This document shows, one piece after another, positions 44,330 through 55,231 of a DNA stretch of 64,000 nucleotides (positions within the stretch are counted from its first letter, which is position 1; the number at the start of each line of letters is the position of its first letter). Source of the DNA: Balanoglossus misakiensis (taxonomy: Eukaryota; Hemichordata); NCBI GenBank assembly GCA_040954595.2, contig CM082582.2, positions 186,001 through 250,000 of the forward strand, given 5' to 3'. Below the pieces are notes generated by a model. The model saw only the letters and a program-made list of their open reading frames with translations. It had not been told where the DNA came from and did not search any database. A program made the translations under genes and the position numbers.

Positions 44330-45025
44330 TCACCTGTAATTTTTATTGGGGTGTGTCACTGTTTCCGCATAATCCTCAAATGGGACCACAGTGTCCTTGA
44401 CGCTATTCTTTGCTGTGTCATCTGAAAATATATTAGTTAGCTCCCTGGCGGTATTAAGTGGTGAAAATACATCAGCACTTTCAAGACAATTGATATACAA
44501 CCTGCAGTTTGACTCAAGTATTTTATGTACACTAACTGAATTATGGGTTTCATTTTGGAAAGGAAATAACTGATCTTTTAGATTCTTGGCAGCCATAGCT
44601 CTATAGGGTAAATAAATTGCTATTCTCTCCATTAACCCACCTGTAGAAGTATGCAATGCAGCTTTAACATCTTTATTGACGCACATTTCATGGGCTTCAT
44701 CTAGTGCTACATTAACCCAAGTTGAGCCTGACAAATTGCAAACAAAACCACCTGCTTTGAAATGTAACAACAGAGAGTTTGGCATCTTCAGAAGGTCAGC
44801 AAGATTTCTTGGAATTAACCTCAAGTACAGGGATCGGTCATATGCATGGAACAGTGGGTTTATTTTTTTCAAAGCCGATATTCGAAGGTTCCAATTTCCT
44901 GACCTTATTGCAATGTACAAAGACATGTATGCAAACAAATCTTCCTCTATAAATCTAACCCAAAATTTGAAAGTTTTGTCTGTATTTGCCCTTCTGCACA
45001 GTACGTGAAATATCCCATAATTCAT
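44330..45025 (-). CDS. Transposon ORF with NWNLR motif, 231 codons (copy B)
   Basis: Starts MNYGIFHVLCRRANTDK, then FIEEDLFAYMSLYIAIR, SGNWNLRISALKK, and later STWVNVALDEAHEMCVNKD. Uninterrupted here but with a stop and frameshifts in copy A. It sits between the DUF6589-like and XPG-like ORFs. Possibly the C-terminal half of the transposase; no catalytic residue assigned. Confidence 0.6.
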   Translation of the reverse strand: MNYGIFHVLCRRANTDKTFKFWVRFIEEDLFAYMSLYIAIRSGNWNLRISALKKINPLFHAYDRSLYLRLIPRNLADLLKMPNSLLLHFKAGGFVCNLSGSTWVNVALDEAHEMCVNKDVKAALHTSTGGLMERIAIYLPYRAMAAKNLKDQLFPFQNETHNSVSVHKILESNCRLYINCLESADVFSPLNTARELTNIFSDDTAKNSVKDTVVPFEDYAETVTHPNKNYR

Positions 45026-45566
45026 TCTGATTTGTACAATCAGAGATTACTCAGTCAAACCAGGCAAAGTTCACATGTGTAGAGAGAATTGTAGACCACT
45101 AATAGAAATTTTGAGATCTTACTTTTAAGGTGAATCTTATTGTCAATTACCATTTCAAATGATTTAGAAAATTATGTATTATTGAGAGAGAAGATACGAA
45201 TTTTATAAAATAATCAAGCAATTGCATAGCCAGCCATACCAAAAAGTTTGGAGTAAAACAGGGACACTTGAAACACCTGTTTAATCAAACAAAATGATAT
45301 TGATATTTTCTTTTGACAGAACAATTGAAATTTACATGTTAACTTTCAACAGAGACTGGCCACCTCAGTCAATCATTGCTTGTTTCCTCATTGCTTGTTT
45401 CCTCCAAAGTGTGGCATTTGCAGTACATGAATACTTTGATTCTTATTGCTTTTAAATTTTGATTTTGGAATTTCACTCTAATTCCTCAACGTACTTTTCC
45501 TAGATAAACATAAATAGATTTATATGTACTTCATATCATTGTTAGTATCTAAAACAGAAAAAGTTA

Positions 45567-46104
45567 TTAAATGGGCAACCTTCGATGATACAAATCATGG
45601 AGAATTGTGGGTAAAATATCGTACTGTGTTCTGTCACAAAAAATCTGAAATTCCTCTTGCAAGCGAGTAAGTTGAGCCTTAAGGTCACCATTAATTTTGT
45701 CAATATGATCAGCTTTATCTTCAGTACATTCCAAAGATTTTGTGACAGCTTCTAGTAAACATTTTTGGACTGTTTCTGTATTTAAGGGACAGTGCTGGGT
45801 ATTATGGGTGTCACCCCTCTTATTCAAAAAGGAATTGACAATACATCTAAACATACTTTCCCAAATTTGTGTTAGGAAGCGATGAGTTAGCTTGAAATTT
45901 GTACACTGTACTAGGGTTTCCCCCTTTATGATTGACCCCTGCCAGATGTTTTAGGCCAGCATCCCAGAATATTTTCATGATGACTGGTTGGTAATTTTTT
46001 AGAGTGTGCCAGTCTCTGATAAAAGGCTGCAACCAGTCTAAATTTGCACCATACATGTCTTTTAATTTTATCAGGTGATGGAAAGTTTTCCCATCACCAA
46101 CCAC
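45567..46104 (-). pseudogene. DUF6589-like ORF, frameshifted (copy B)
   Basis: The first half (46104-45847) reads MVGDGKTFHHLIKLKDMYG and RDWHTLKNYQPVIMKIFWD. A deletion after NHKGG shifts the frame. The second half (45854-45567) continues FRCIVNSFLNKRG and LKAQLTRLQEEFQIF. Confidence 0.62.
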
Positions 46105-46180
46105 AACCAGGTATTTTATTCTTACACCAACTCTGAATGTAACATATACAGCTTATTGATAATGTTATGGAAAGTTTCAA

Positions 46181-46806
46181 TGGTGTCTGCGTGTTCACTT
46201 GATATGCCCAAATAAATGACATTTGAGCATTCACTTTCATTACTGTTAGCATTTGTTGCTAATGTTGATTTAAAATCCCCAAAAACTGTTTCTATATCAG
46301 CTCTGTGCATTGCATTTTTCTGTAGAGCAAAAATGAATTGTCAGAAAACAGTTCTGACCAAGCAATGGCTTCTTCTTGTTTAATGTCAAAATCTGACAGC
46401 GAAATTGATGACCGTGGTTGATGTTGTCTCAGTAGAGGTGGTTTAAATACTACATCATTATGAACAGTATCATTGGATTTTTTTCTCCGTAAATGGTGTC
46501 TGCGTGTTCACTTGATATGCCCAAATAAATGACATTTGAGCATTCACTTTCATTACTGTTAGCATTTGTTGCTAATGTTGATTTAAAATCCCCAAAAACT
46601 GTTTCTATATCAGCTCTGTGCATTGCATTTTTCTGTAGAGCAAAAATGAATTGTCAGAAAACAGTTCTGACCAAGCAATGGCTTCTTCTTGTTTAATGTC
46701 AAAATCTGACAGCGAAATTGATGACCGTGGTTGATGTTGTCTCAGTAGAGGTGGTTTAAATACTACATCATTATGAACAGTATCATTGGATTTTTTTCTC
46801 CGTAAA
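46181..46806. repeat. 313-bp tandem duplication (B only)
   Basis: 46181-46493 is repeated at 46494-46806 with virtually no differences; copy A has one unit. It duplicates part of the transposon ORF upstream of DUF6589. Confidence 0.92.
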
Positions 46807-46885
46807 TGTACGGGCTTTTCTCACAGGTGCACTCAAACCTGTACCAGTATTTTTTTAGATAGATCTGTCAACCATGATTTTAGTA

Positions 46886-47779
46886 TTATTTCCACAAATT
46901 GCCAAAAATTTCATTCATTTCATAGTCTACTGTATTTTGTGAACAAAAGCCACTGTTTAATTCCTGCCACCGTTCAAATGAATTCCGTGCATTTTCACTC
47001 ACCAGACTATCTTTACTTTTAATTAACTGCCTGTTAAGAAGCAAATCATAATGGCCTGGTTGACCTGGCCTGTCTGGTGTGTACAAGAGACAGACAGGCT
47101 CAGTCTTGGAGAACACATCACCATCACCTCTTGCAAATATATCATTCTGCTTGGTGTATATATGTAATGGACATTTTGCAACATACACTACAGATATCAT
47201 TTCTGGCATACCAGCATATTCATCTGCCTTTTCCATACATTGTGTTCTGTGCAAAATGTCCATATAACGAGTGCCGTCTAACAGGACATCAAGTTGTGCA
47301 TCATCCATTCCTTCAAAGTATATATGATTGGCACGCATTATGTCTACTGTATCTGCTCTTAACTTGTCTGCGAATATTTTCTCTCGGTCAGCTAAAATTG
47401 GGTCAGAAGGGAGTCCACTAGGTAAATGATCGCAATTTTGCAATGCAATATCATTTCTCACAGAGATGCTCCTGAAAAAGCACCTTCCATCACCATATAT
47501 GTTGATTAGCTTAAAATCTTTGACAGTTGAATGTTTGTCATGACTGCCAAAAAAAATATCATCAACACTGTTCAAAATTGACTTTGGTTTTGGTTGGACC
47601 ATTTGATAAGAAGTACCGTGGAAACCTCTGTCCTTTGGATCAGCTCTAACAGCTGCATATTTAGCTGATTTATCAATATTGTCAATGGAAGTTATACAAA
47701 ATGCATTATTTGCAATATTTTCCTCTGTGAAATCAGCTGATGTTCTTTTGTTGATAACTCCCAACATGTATCTATGCAA
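46886..47779 (-). CDS. OTU cysteine protease-like ORF, intact (copy B)
   Basis: A 297-codon ORF. The OTU catalytic motif YGDGRCFFRSIS lies around residue 95-106 (Cys100). A C-terminal PGHYDLLL supplies the histidine at about 243. Spacing of about 140 residues fits OTU-family deubiquitinase-like proteases. The N-terminal 90 residues (HRYMLGVINKRTSADFTEEN) have no known domain. It is encoded by the Academ-like element on its coding strand. Whether it processes the transposon protein or acts on ubiquitin is unknown. Confidence 0.75.
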   Translation of the reverse strand: MHRYMLGVINKRTSADFTEENIANNAFCITSIDNIDKSAKYAAVRADPKDRGFHGTSYQMVQPKPKSILNSVDDIFFGSHDKHSTVKDFKLINIYGDGRCFFRSISVRNDIALQNCDHLPSGLPSDPILADREKIFADKLRADTVDIMRANHIYFEGMDDAQLDVLLDGTRYMDILHRTQCMEKADEYAGMPEMISVVYVAKCPLHIYTKQNDIFARGDGDVFSKTEPVCLLYTPDRPGQPGHYDLLLNRQLIKSKDSLVSENARNSFERWQELNSGFCSQNTVDYEMNEIFGNLWK

Positions 47780-48376
47780 TGTATCTCCAGAACAAATAAT
47801 ACCAAATCAATTTAGAATTTTCACTAGAGTAGATGACCTACTATAACCTTCACCAATGTCAGCCAGGTAAGTATACAATGGGTAAGTACAATGATCAGAA
47901 CAAGTGAACAATATCATACACACAAAACAAACGCCTGAGGAATCGTGCTCTACTCTCCATAGAGTGCTGGTCATAAAATCCATAGTAGTGTTTATTGCAT
48001 TCAAAGTTGGGGCTTTTTAATTTACTGCATTCACTGTTGTTCAACGAATTGCTAGGACGTTGTGTTGACATGTACACAGCGCGAGACAATGATTGACAGG
48101 CAGAATGTATCAAAATTCTGGCCCATGTGACTGACTCCGCGAATCTGATTGGTAGACAAGACGCAAAAGTGTAAAAACTTGAAAGTCGATTTCACTTTAT
48201 GAATGAAAGTGATTCCATAATTAGCATATCTCGTTGGGGCCACAGATCGTTGCACAGGGGAAAGAACGTAATCCCGCTAAATAAACTACAAGGCCGCTCG
48301 AATATTATAGCGGGATATTGGAATATTGTATCCTACCTCTTCTAACGAAAAATAAGAAGACTGTTCATGTGATAAA

Positions 48377-48536
48377 TATATAATCCCATGATATTTTTCT
48401 TTATTTAACGTCATCGTATACTCGTGGTTTTCGCGGAGTCTAGCAACTTCTTGCCTACAGCTCGAAGTTGCACGGCTCTGCGAAAACACTCGTATACGAT
48501 GACGTCAAACAAAGAAAAATATCATGGGATTATATA
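48377..48536. repeat. Foldback hairpin element (copy B)
   Basis: Counterpart of 28850-29009; the loop reads TTGCCTACAGCTCG. Confidence 0.85.
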
Positions 48537-48749
48537 TAAAAATAGTATTCCATAACACAGGGTCAATCTCACTGACAATATATTCAACATCAAATGTACT
48601 CAGATCAACTGTGTTTGTTTTGCAGTAATTACTGAATTTTTAAGATTGCTGATAAATGCTGACATTTAATTTCACAGCCACCAAATCAAGCATTTTGAAA
48701 AAGTCAACGTCAACTTTACTCAAGTCTCATACTTGCTTTTCAAGCCTCT

Positions 48750-49184
48750 CTATCTGTTTCTCAGCTTGCACAACATACTGGGGATGTTCGACAAGTGCAT
48801 TTTGGAGGGAATAGTGAGATCTGAACCCGTTCGGTACAAAAAGGTGGAGAACTTTCTACTCACTTTTGATACAACAGAAAAGTGAATTGGATAATACACA
48901 CATAGAAATTCCCGAATAAGCCAGCTATTAGGTTTTCTGTGGAATTCCACTGGTTGTACCTTGACCTTGGGTCGCAAAGTCTGATATTCATCATCTAAAC
49001 AATCATTGAAATATTGCCTGACGTCAAACAATAGAATGGCGTGTTTTCTGAGGAGCACTTCTCCTAAAAAGACAGCAGTTTTCCAGCATGCAAAATTCAC
49101 CAAGTCGGTGTCACAGCTGCAGCCTTTTTGTAGCATTGTGACATATTTTTTAATTTCTTCAGCAAGTGCTATATCACTCGACAT
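48750..49184 (-). CDS. Transposon ORF, 144 codons (copy B)
   Basis: Counterpart of 29200-29658 (MSSDIALAEEIKKYVTMLQK). A one-base deletion near 48808 changes its C-terminus. Function unknown. Confidence 0.5.
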   Translation of the reverse strand: MSSDIALAEEIKKYVTMLQKGCSCDTDLVNFACWKTAVFLGEVLLRKHAILLFDVRQYFNDCLDDEYQTLRPKVKVQPVEFHRKPNSWLIREFLCVYYPIHFSVVSKVSRKFSTFLYRTGSDLTIPSKMHLSNIPSMLCKLRNR

Positions 49185-49244
49185 AATTAGGCCTTGTTGA
49201 ATACTACACCTTGCTTTTTCCGCTAAAGCAACAAATGTTTTATA

Positions 49245-49466
49245 TCATTTCAAACAAATCAGGCTGTCTTGAGTAAGGGCAAATGGTGTGTTAGTTTGTT
49301 GGTGAAATGTTTGCACCATATCAAAATCAGGGATTTTAAACAAATTGTTTGCCCGCGATAAGCACGAAGTACACAAGGGATGGCTTTTTCTCATAGCAAG
49401 GATGTACTGACATTGACACAGTGGAAATGATGAAAATCCTTTAAAACCTGAGTTGTCTATACTCAA
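49245..49466 (-). CDS. Zinc-ribbon-like N-terminal ORF (copy B)
   Basis: Counterpart of 29697-29939 with HPLCTSCLSR and LICLK. The final CYKHLLL is lost by a small change near 49243. Confidence 0.45.
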   Translation of the reverse strand: MSIDNSGFKGFSSFPLCQCQYILAMRKSHPLCTSCLSRANNLFKIPDFDMVQTFHQQTNTPFALTQDSLICLK

Positions 49467-50330
49467 TTTTGTACACAGTCCTGTTCGCCTGAAATCAGGT
49501 CTATAATGTCGCGTAAAAAAATGGCCTATTTCGCGACCCTTCAGCGGGGCCCACGGTAACGGCTACATGGTATGAAGTACTTTCCCTCATTAACATATGT
49601 TAATGAGTACCATGCGATCTGACTGTACAGACACACATACACAACGAGAGATTAACAGGCAAACACTGGCTGACCCATAAGCTGCCAATGGCATGTGTAC
49701 TGTACACACAGCAAATGGTCTCTTTAACAGATAGCCAGTTATGAAAACATGCAGTTACCAATCACTGTTATTATTGACAAATTGCATCCAAGTCCAGACC
49801 CAGGCTTGAATACAATTTTTAAACAATAACAACATTGCTTACCCTGCTTCACCGAGCTGAACAAGAAATGATGGTTGATAACAAGCATAATACTGAATAA
49901 AAATTCAAAAGTTACAGATATAGGACCTTTCGTTGCCCACATATTATATTACCATGGTCTGTGCGTCGCATTTTAATTGGGCAAGATGAACGACATCACT
50001 GACCACAAATACCCAGTAATGGTTTGTTTACATGCCCGTAAATCTGAATAGTAATATTAGCAAATAGTTCAGTGAACACAACATTTTGCATAACACAAGT
50101 TCTGGGGCCCCTAGTCTTGTGTGTGGGACATTTTCATAAATATTGATGGTTTTCTTGAGATTGTTGGTAATGTAATGGAAATAAATGTAGGGCTCGGGCT
50201 CTAGGAAAGCCAAATTTCATGGGCTCAGAAGCCTTGCCCATGAATTTTTGGCTTTCCCCTCGCCCTTGCCCAAAAACAAACGTTAATGGTCAGGGCGTTG
50301 TGCATTATTTCTATATTGTGTTGATCTTAC

Positions 50331-50451
50331 CTGTACACTCTCCATTGACCAATCAATATTCCACAGCACAAGTGCAATAAAAAGAGCCTGCTGTATTCAC
50401 ACACTGGCCTCCACAAAGATCTGCTCTCTCCATATATTCATTGAGAAAAAT
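50331..50451 (-). pseudogene. cbEGF exon with stop (copy B)
   Basis: Counterpart of 30805-30921. The TGA after CAVEY is shared with copy A, but the next codon is TTG rather than TAG. The 5' end has changed (atttcagattttt instead of atttcagatgtc), giving 121 nt and a frameshift relative to copy A. Confidence 0.7.
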
Positions 50452-51396
50452 CTGAAATCTGAAATCAAAGGTAGTTATTATTAATAAATTTATTATTATT
50501 TATTTCCTAACAAAAGTAATACACATACATCTCAGTGCATTTTCTACAGAAAATAATAAAATTAGAAAACAAGTGAAAGCTTAAAGGATAAAAATTACAC
50601 TTAAAAACCCCAAACAAACAGAAACAGTTCTGAAAGACAATCCCTATAAACCAAAAAAGCAATGGAATGAAATAGTGCTGAATAAAAGGACGAGTCTTAA
50701 AAACCCCTTTGAAAACTGTCAATAGATCCAGCATTGTGGATAGAAGGTGCACAAACACTGAATCCTCTTTAGCCATATGCCTTGTTAAGTTTTGAAATGA
50801 TCATTCACGGTGATGAGTTATCAAGAATATACCCGTTAAAAATTACTGTCCCCTCAGAGAAGCATTTTGTAATGAGATGAAAACTATATGAATTTTCTAA
50901 GTGTATATTTATTCTTTGCAGAGGTAATTTACTTAGCTATAGGTTGATAATTTATGTTAATTTCATTGAATTATGCAAATAAGTAGTGAAAATACTTGTA
51001 CATGAATATATCAGACAGTCTTACAGTGTCGTGTGAGGTTGATGACACATATTCTTAACCACATATTTCTTGATCAATTAATTGTGTTTACACCAAAGTC
51101 CTCAATATCCATGGCAATCTCTTCCTAGGAATTTTAACACTCTCTCCAAAATCCCCTGAAACTTGTGTACCCTGTCAGCAAAACTTTGTCTGATTTTTAA
51201 AATACAGATTACTTCTTCACCCTTGCAAACACATTTTCAAAGATAAGTTTTCACATTTGTTAATTTGTTTATATTATGCATAATTATAATTGGAACAATT
51301 CTAAGATACAATTTCAACAAACATGTGTTCAGTACAAGTGTGCGGTTGATTACAAATTTTAAAATGTGTGCAATGGATAGACAGGATGTGTGTTTA
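50452..51396. other. Intron, copy B
   Basis: AT-rich intron containing the empty TTAA site at 50785-50788. No gene recognised. Confidence 0.5.
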
Positions 51397-51441
51397 GCTG
51401 ATTGTAACCATAGCAATATGCAATCCCCAAACAGTGTAGCC

Positions 51442-52192
51442 GCAAGTCGCTTGCACACGTGCAATGATTAGGGCGCCCTTTTTGGGATTATAAAAGTTGG
51501 TAAACATTTCTTATCAGCGACTCAAATAGTTTTGCATTCACATGTGTATAAAAGGGACGGGATCACCGCACTCAATGCGTCCACAGCAGCGTGGCTAAAG
51601 GTCGCAATGGCGGATTCAGTGATGTGTTTACTGTATATGTAGCTCTGGACTTATACCCAAACAGCGTATAAGTCCAGAGCTACTGTATATGGTACTCCTG
51701 AATTTGCTTTTTAAACGTCGCCGACGCCGATTTCATGGGCATTTGAATGAACCGATACCGGTTTATGGTAACCTTTCATTGGAGGTTGCGCCTGGAAGTC
51801 TGCAGTCCATGCTACTAAATCGTCGTCGGAGGTCGAGTTTGCAATTCCTTTGTATGTGCCTTGGCCATTTCTGCGTCACTCCAATTGTTGCCTCGAGACA
51901 CTGCTTCGGCCATTGTTTTAGTAAAGTGAACCTCAACGCTTAATGCAGCGCTTAATGAGACAAACCGCGCCGGCAGAGTGCGTTTAGATCGGCGTTTAGT
52001 GCGGTGTTTCTGTTCACACGTGATTTGAATCGCTGTTTAGTGCGGCGCCCCGACCCAGGTCCCACCCCTCAACACCGTCACAAAAAAGAGCGGCGCAGGG
52101 CCGCTCTCACCTTTTCACACGTGGCACTTACAAATTAACGCCGCCCTAGGGCAGCCGCTGGGGCGGCGTTGACGGCACGTGAGAAAGGCACT
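51442..52192. mobile_element. GC-richer 750-bp insertion in the minisatellite (B only)
   Basis: Absent from copy A. It contains repeated CACGTG-like phrases (CACACGTGC, TTCACACGTG, GGCACGTGAG), a perfect short hairpin TAGCTCTGGACTTATAC with its inverse (51638-51684), and an 84-codon plus ORF with arginine runs (KRRRRRFHG, NRRRRSS). Ends and target duplication are unclear. Composition unlike its surroundings suggests a mobile element. Confidence 0.6.
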
Positions 52193-52337
52193 ACAGAAGA
52201 GACCAATGTTTAACTGATTGTAACCATAGCAATATACAATCCCCAAACAATGTAGCCACAGAAGAGACCAATGTTTAGCTGATTGTAACCATAGCAATAT
52301 ACAATCCCCAAACAATGTAGCCACAGAAGAGACCAAA
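52193..52337. repeat. 65-bp minisatellite (copy B)
   Basis: Two units containing GATTGTAACCATAGCAATA, adjoining the cbEGF exon; one further unit lies before the 750-bp insertion. Confidence 0.85.
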
Positions 52338-52353
52338 ATCCACAGTTACATAC

Positions 52354-52476
52354 CGCCACATGCATGGCCATCTTCCAGCAGATAGAATCCTGGTCTGCAA
52401 GCGCAGAGATAACTACCATGGGTATTCATACAACAGTGTTGACATGCATTTCCACCACTGTGACATTCATTCATAT
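52354..52476 (-). CDS. Calcium-binding EGF exon (copy B)
   Basis: 123 nt. MNECHSGGNACQHCCMNTHG, SYLCACRPGFYLLEDGHAC. One residue differs from copy A (Q to M, two bases changed). Splice sites intact. Only 82 bp separate it from the MED25-like exon to its right. Confidence 0.85.
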
Positions 52477-52558
52477 CTGGAGGGTCAGTTGCAGGTGCAT
52501 GGCAGTACAATTGACATGATCCTTTAATTTTACAGTGCAATTATAAGATAATACTTAC

Positions 52559-52666
52559 AAATCCTCCAGACATTATTCTGAAGAGAGATATGTATGCTTC
52601 CTGGCTGTTATTCATAAACTGGAACTCCACAGTGCGTGAGTTTTGAAACATGGCACCAAGTGATTG
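52559..52666 (-). pseudogene. MED25: MED25-like ACID exon 2, acceptor lost (copy B)
   Basis: Same coding as 33936-34043 (QSLGAMFQNSRTVEFQFMNN). The acceptor reads ccccacat where copy A has ccccacag, so normal splicing into this exon is not expected. Donor TTT|gtaagt intact. Confidence 0.75.
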
Positions 52667-53216
52667 ATGTGGGGAAAAAATTGACTCCAATCACCATCCC
52701 TTGATCAGGCCAAAGATCATGATATTGCCCTCGCTAACATGTGTTATTATTTAAATATTTCACCTCTACTTATGCAATGAATTAATGAATACAAAGTGTT
52801 GTAGGTCATCCAACACGAGAATGTCACTAACAAAATTATCATTGAGTTTCAAATCCCAAGTAACAGTGGACTTATATAGTTTATCACCCAGATGAAATTT
52901 TTTATCTAAATCTGCTTCTGTCGTATAAGGTTGCTTTGTTAAGACATACAAAGGGAAATGATTGCATTGCATGTACACTGTGTGCCTCTGGATGAAAGAC
53001 CAATCTGTGTACTTCCTTGATGGGTACTACCACACGTTGTTCAGCCAAGCTCATAATTTGTGTAATGTGTACCCTCCAAAGATACATCTGGAAGCACCCT
53101 AAAAATCAAATCGTTTATCGAAAAATGCTCACTATCCAACATGATCCAACCACAATAACCCCATTGACCTACAGTCAATTGTTTTAATTAGTTATTTGTA
53201 TGTGAGCTGTACACAC

Positions 53217-53385
53217 CTCTTGCCATTCCAAGGCTCCGTGCCAAACAACACTTTTCTGCTGTTGTTGTTGTTGTTGTTTTTGTTGTTGTGGATCAACTTG
53301 CTGCTGGTGAGTCAACTTGATGCACTTGAGCTGTAGAGGGCACTGGTATGTCCAGATCCATCGGTAGTGAAGTACTGGTATTATC
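53217..53385 (-). CDS. MED25: MED25-like ACID exon 1 (copy B)
   Basis: 169 nt; ends in the glutamine run and SVVWHGALEWQE followed by donor GAG|gtgtgt. Acceptor attacag. Same likely frame change upstream of the glutamine run as in copy A. Confidence 0.75.
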
Positions 53386-53426
53386 CTGTAATAACACATA
53401 CAAATCATGACTGTAAATAATTCTGT

Positions 53427-53812
53427 ATTATATTATATCATGCTACCGTCCACAATTCTGATTGGATGAGAGCTCAATCCAGCGATGCTAAAATTAAGCA
53501 ATAAAACACCCCCAGCCATGGTATACCACGAGATTTTGACCAGTTCACAACATATACGCACTCGCTATCGCTTGTGCGTATATGGAGTTGAACTGATCAA
53601 AATCGAGTGGTATACCATGGCTGGGGGTGTTTTATTGCTATTATATTATGCCGTTATATTGAAACTTTGCATAAAACATTTTAAAAAGGCATTTTCTTTG
53701 ACTATGATATATGACTGTGGTATATTGCTAATATATCACGGTCACGTGTCGTGTCTCGACCAATCAAATAGCGTGATTTACACCATCAATATACTGGTAT
53801 AATATAATACTC
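53427..53812. mobile_element. Hairpin-bearing TIR element (copy B)
   Basis: The ends TATTATATTATAYCA are inverted. A near-perfect hairpin (53497-53640) lies on the left, with loop GCACTCGCTATCGCTTGTGC. A second, inverted member is at 54913-55231. Confidence 0.78.
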
Positions 53813-54136
53813 AATAATGCACTGCTGAACTAGCATATGGCAGCAAAAATGTGCGGTTAAACCACAGTCGCGCATGTTTAAATCAAATAAATAAAACAAA
53901 AATACTGTTGAATGAACAGATGTTTCATTTTGGAACTGCTCTGTGAAAATATTTGTCACTTTGTCACGCGCGATGCCCGTCTTGTCACTTTTTGTCGTCT
54001 GCTTCATGTTTAATGCTCGATCCCGGCCGCTCGTGTTTTCATTCATCGTCGTCATGTTAGTTCACGATCGTAATTTCAGTTTCGGTAAGAAAATGACACT
54101 GATATGCCACAAAAACAATTGTTGATATAATATAAT

Positions 54137-54278
54137 GGCAATAACCCCCGCCTCAGTCGGGTATACACTTGATTTGGGTACAATTTCCTCCATATAGCAC
54201 TCGCCTGACGGCTCGTGCTATATGTCTCGAATTGTACCCAAATATCGCGTATACCCGCCTTCAGTGGGGGTTATTGCT
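54137..54278. repeat. Foldback hairpin element
   Basis: Arms GCAATAACCCCCGCC, GGGTATACACTTGATTTGGG and CATATAGCACTCG fold around GCACTCGCCTGACGGCTCGTGC. No counterpart in copy A. Confidence 0.85.
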
Positions 54279-54734
54279 TAAATATCAATCACATGATCTG
54301 GCCATGTGACACAAAGCATTGTCATTTCCAGGTAATGGGAAAACAATATTGTGGTATCCCGTATAATATTTTTCCATATGTGTTTATACTTTAGAACCAC
54401 CAGACAGGTAACATGTATCAGTCATGGTGCCTCAACAGCATCTTGGCATTCGTCTGCACAGTCGTCATTTGCACCACATTGCTGAAATTCCCCGTTAGCT
54501 GGAAATTTGAATGCCAACGGAACTGCGTCTGATGTCATTGATATCAAAGAAAATCTTTATCTACTGGTCATCCAATGTCCTCAGTTAAGACATCAAGCTG
54601 CCATCTTCTGATGTCATGTTAGGTAACAAATTATACAAATGCAGTTCTATTAAAATACTGAAAAGTGATAAAATGTCACTTGCCAGGCAAAAGGGATAGA
54701 TGGGTATTATAACTCAGTTCATAACATAACATAC
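54279..54734. other. Intron or degraded linker exon
   Basis: A cysteine-containing reading near 54400-54510 on the minus strand (QQCGANDDCADECQDAVEAP) is followed by a stop. It may be an exon or chance; I leave it uncalled. Confidence 0.3.
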
Positions 54735-54876
54735 CAATGACTGGTTTTGTACATGTACTTGTGGCTGTGTCAGAGTTCGAACAACATTGGTGCCAGTGGT
54801 GACAGGTGGATTCTTGCTAGCAGCTCACATTAGGTACTGTCGGTTGTGTTGACTGCACTCCTGTTTGCATCGATGA
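54735..54876 (-). pseudogene. MED25-like linker exon, frameshifted (copy B only)
   Basis: Acceptor tatgcag and donor TTG|gtatgt. SSMQTGVQSTQPTVPNVS continues in another frame as ASKNPPVTTGTNVVRTLTQP, then QVHVQNQ. The Q/T/P/V-rich composition suits the disordered linker between VWA and ACID in MED25. The shift leaves a stop in the first frame. Confidence 0.5.
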
Positions 54877-54912
54877 CTGCATAAGTAAACAGAGTAGTAT
54901 TAAATCGTTATT

Positions 54913-55231
54913 ATAGTATACCAGTATATTGATGGTGTAAATCACGCTATTTTATTGGTCGAGACACGACACGTGACTGTGATATATTAGTCATATACCA
55001 CAGTTATTTATCATAGTCAAAGAAAATGCCTTTTTAAAATGTTTTATGCAAAGTTTCAATATACTGGCATGATATAATAGCAATAAAACACCTCCAGCCA
55101 TGGTATACCACTCGATTTTGACCAGTTCAACTCCATATACGCACTCGCTATCACTCGTGCGTATATGTCATGAACTGGTCAAAATCTCGTGATATACCAT
55201 GGCTGGGAGTGTTTTATTGCTTAAATAACTC
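54913..55231. mobile_element. Inverted member of the hairpin-bearing element
   Basis: Reverse orientation relative to 53427-53812, including its hairpin (55077-55225) with loop GCACTCGCTATCACTCGTGC. Confidence 0.78.

Larger units (their letters stand above)
41719..49625 (-). mobile_element. Academ-like DNA transposon (copy B), 7.9 kb
   Basis: Same inverted ends and flanking TACA (41715-41718 and 49626-49629) as copy A. It is shorter because the LINE-bearing 3' part and the long-TIR block are missing. It holds the better OTU and NWNLR ORFs, but its CXC and DUF6589-like ORFs are broken. As the flanks also match, this is the same insertion duplicated with the region, not a second transposition. 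Confidence 0.6.
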
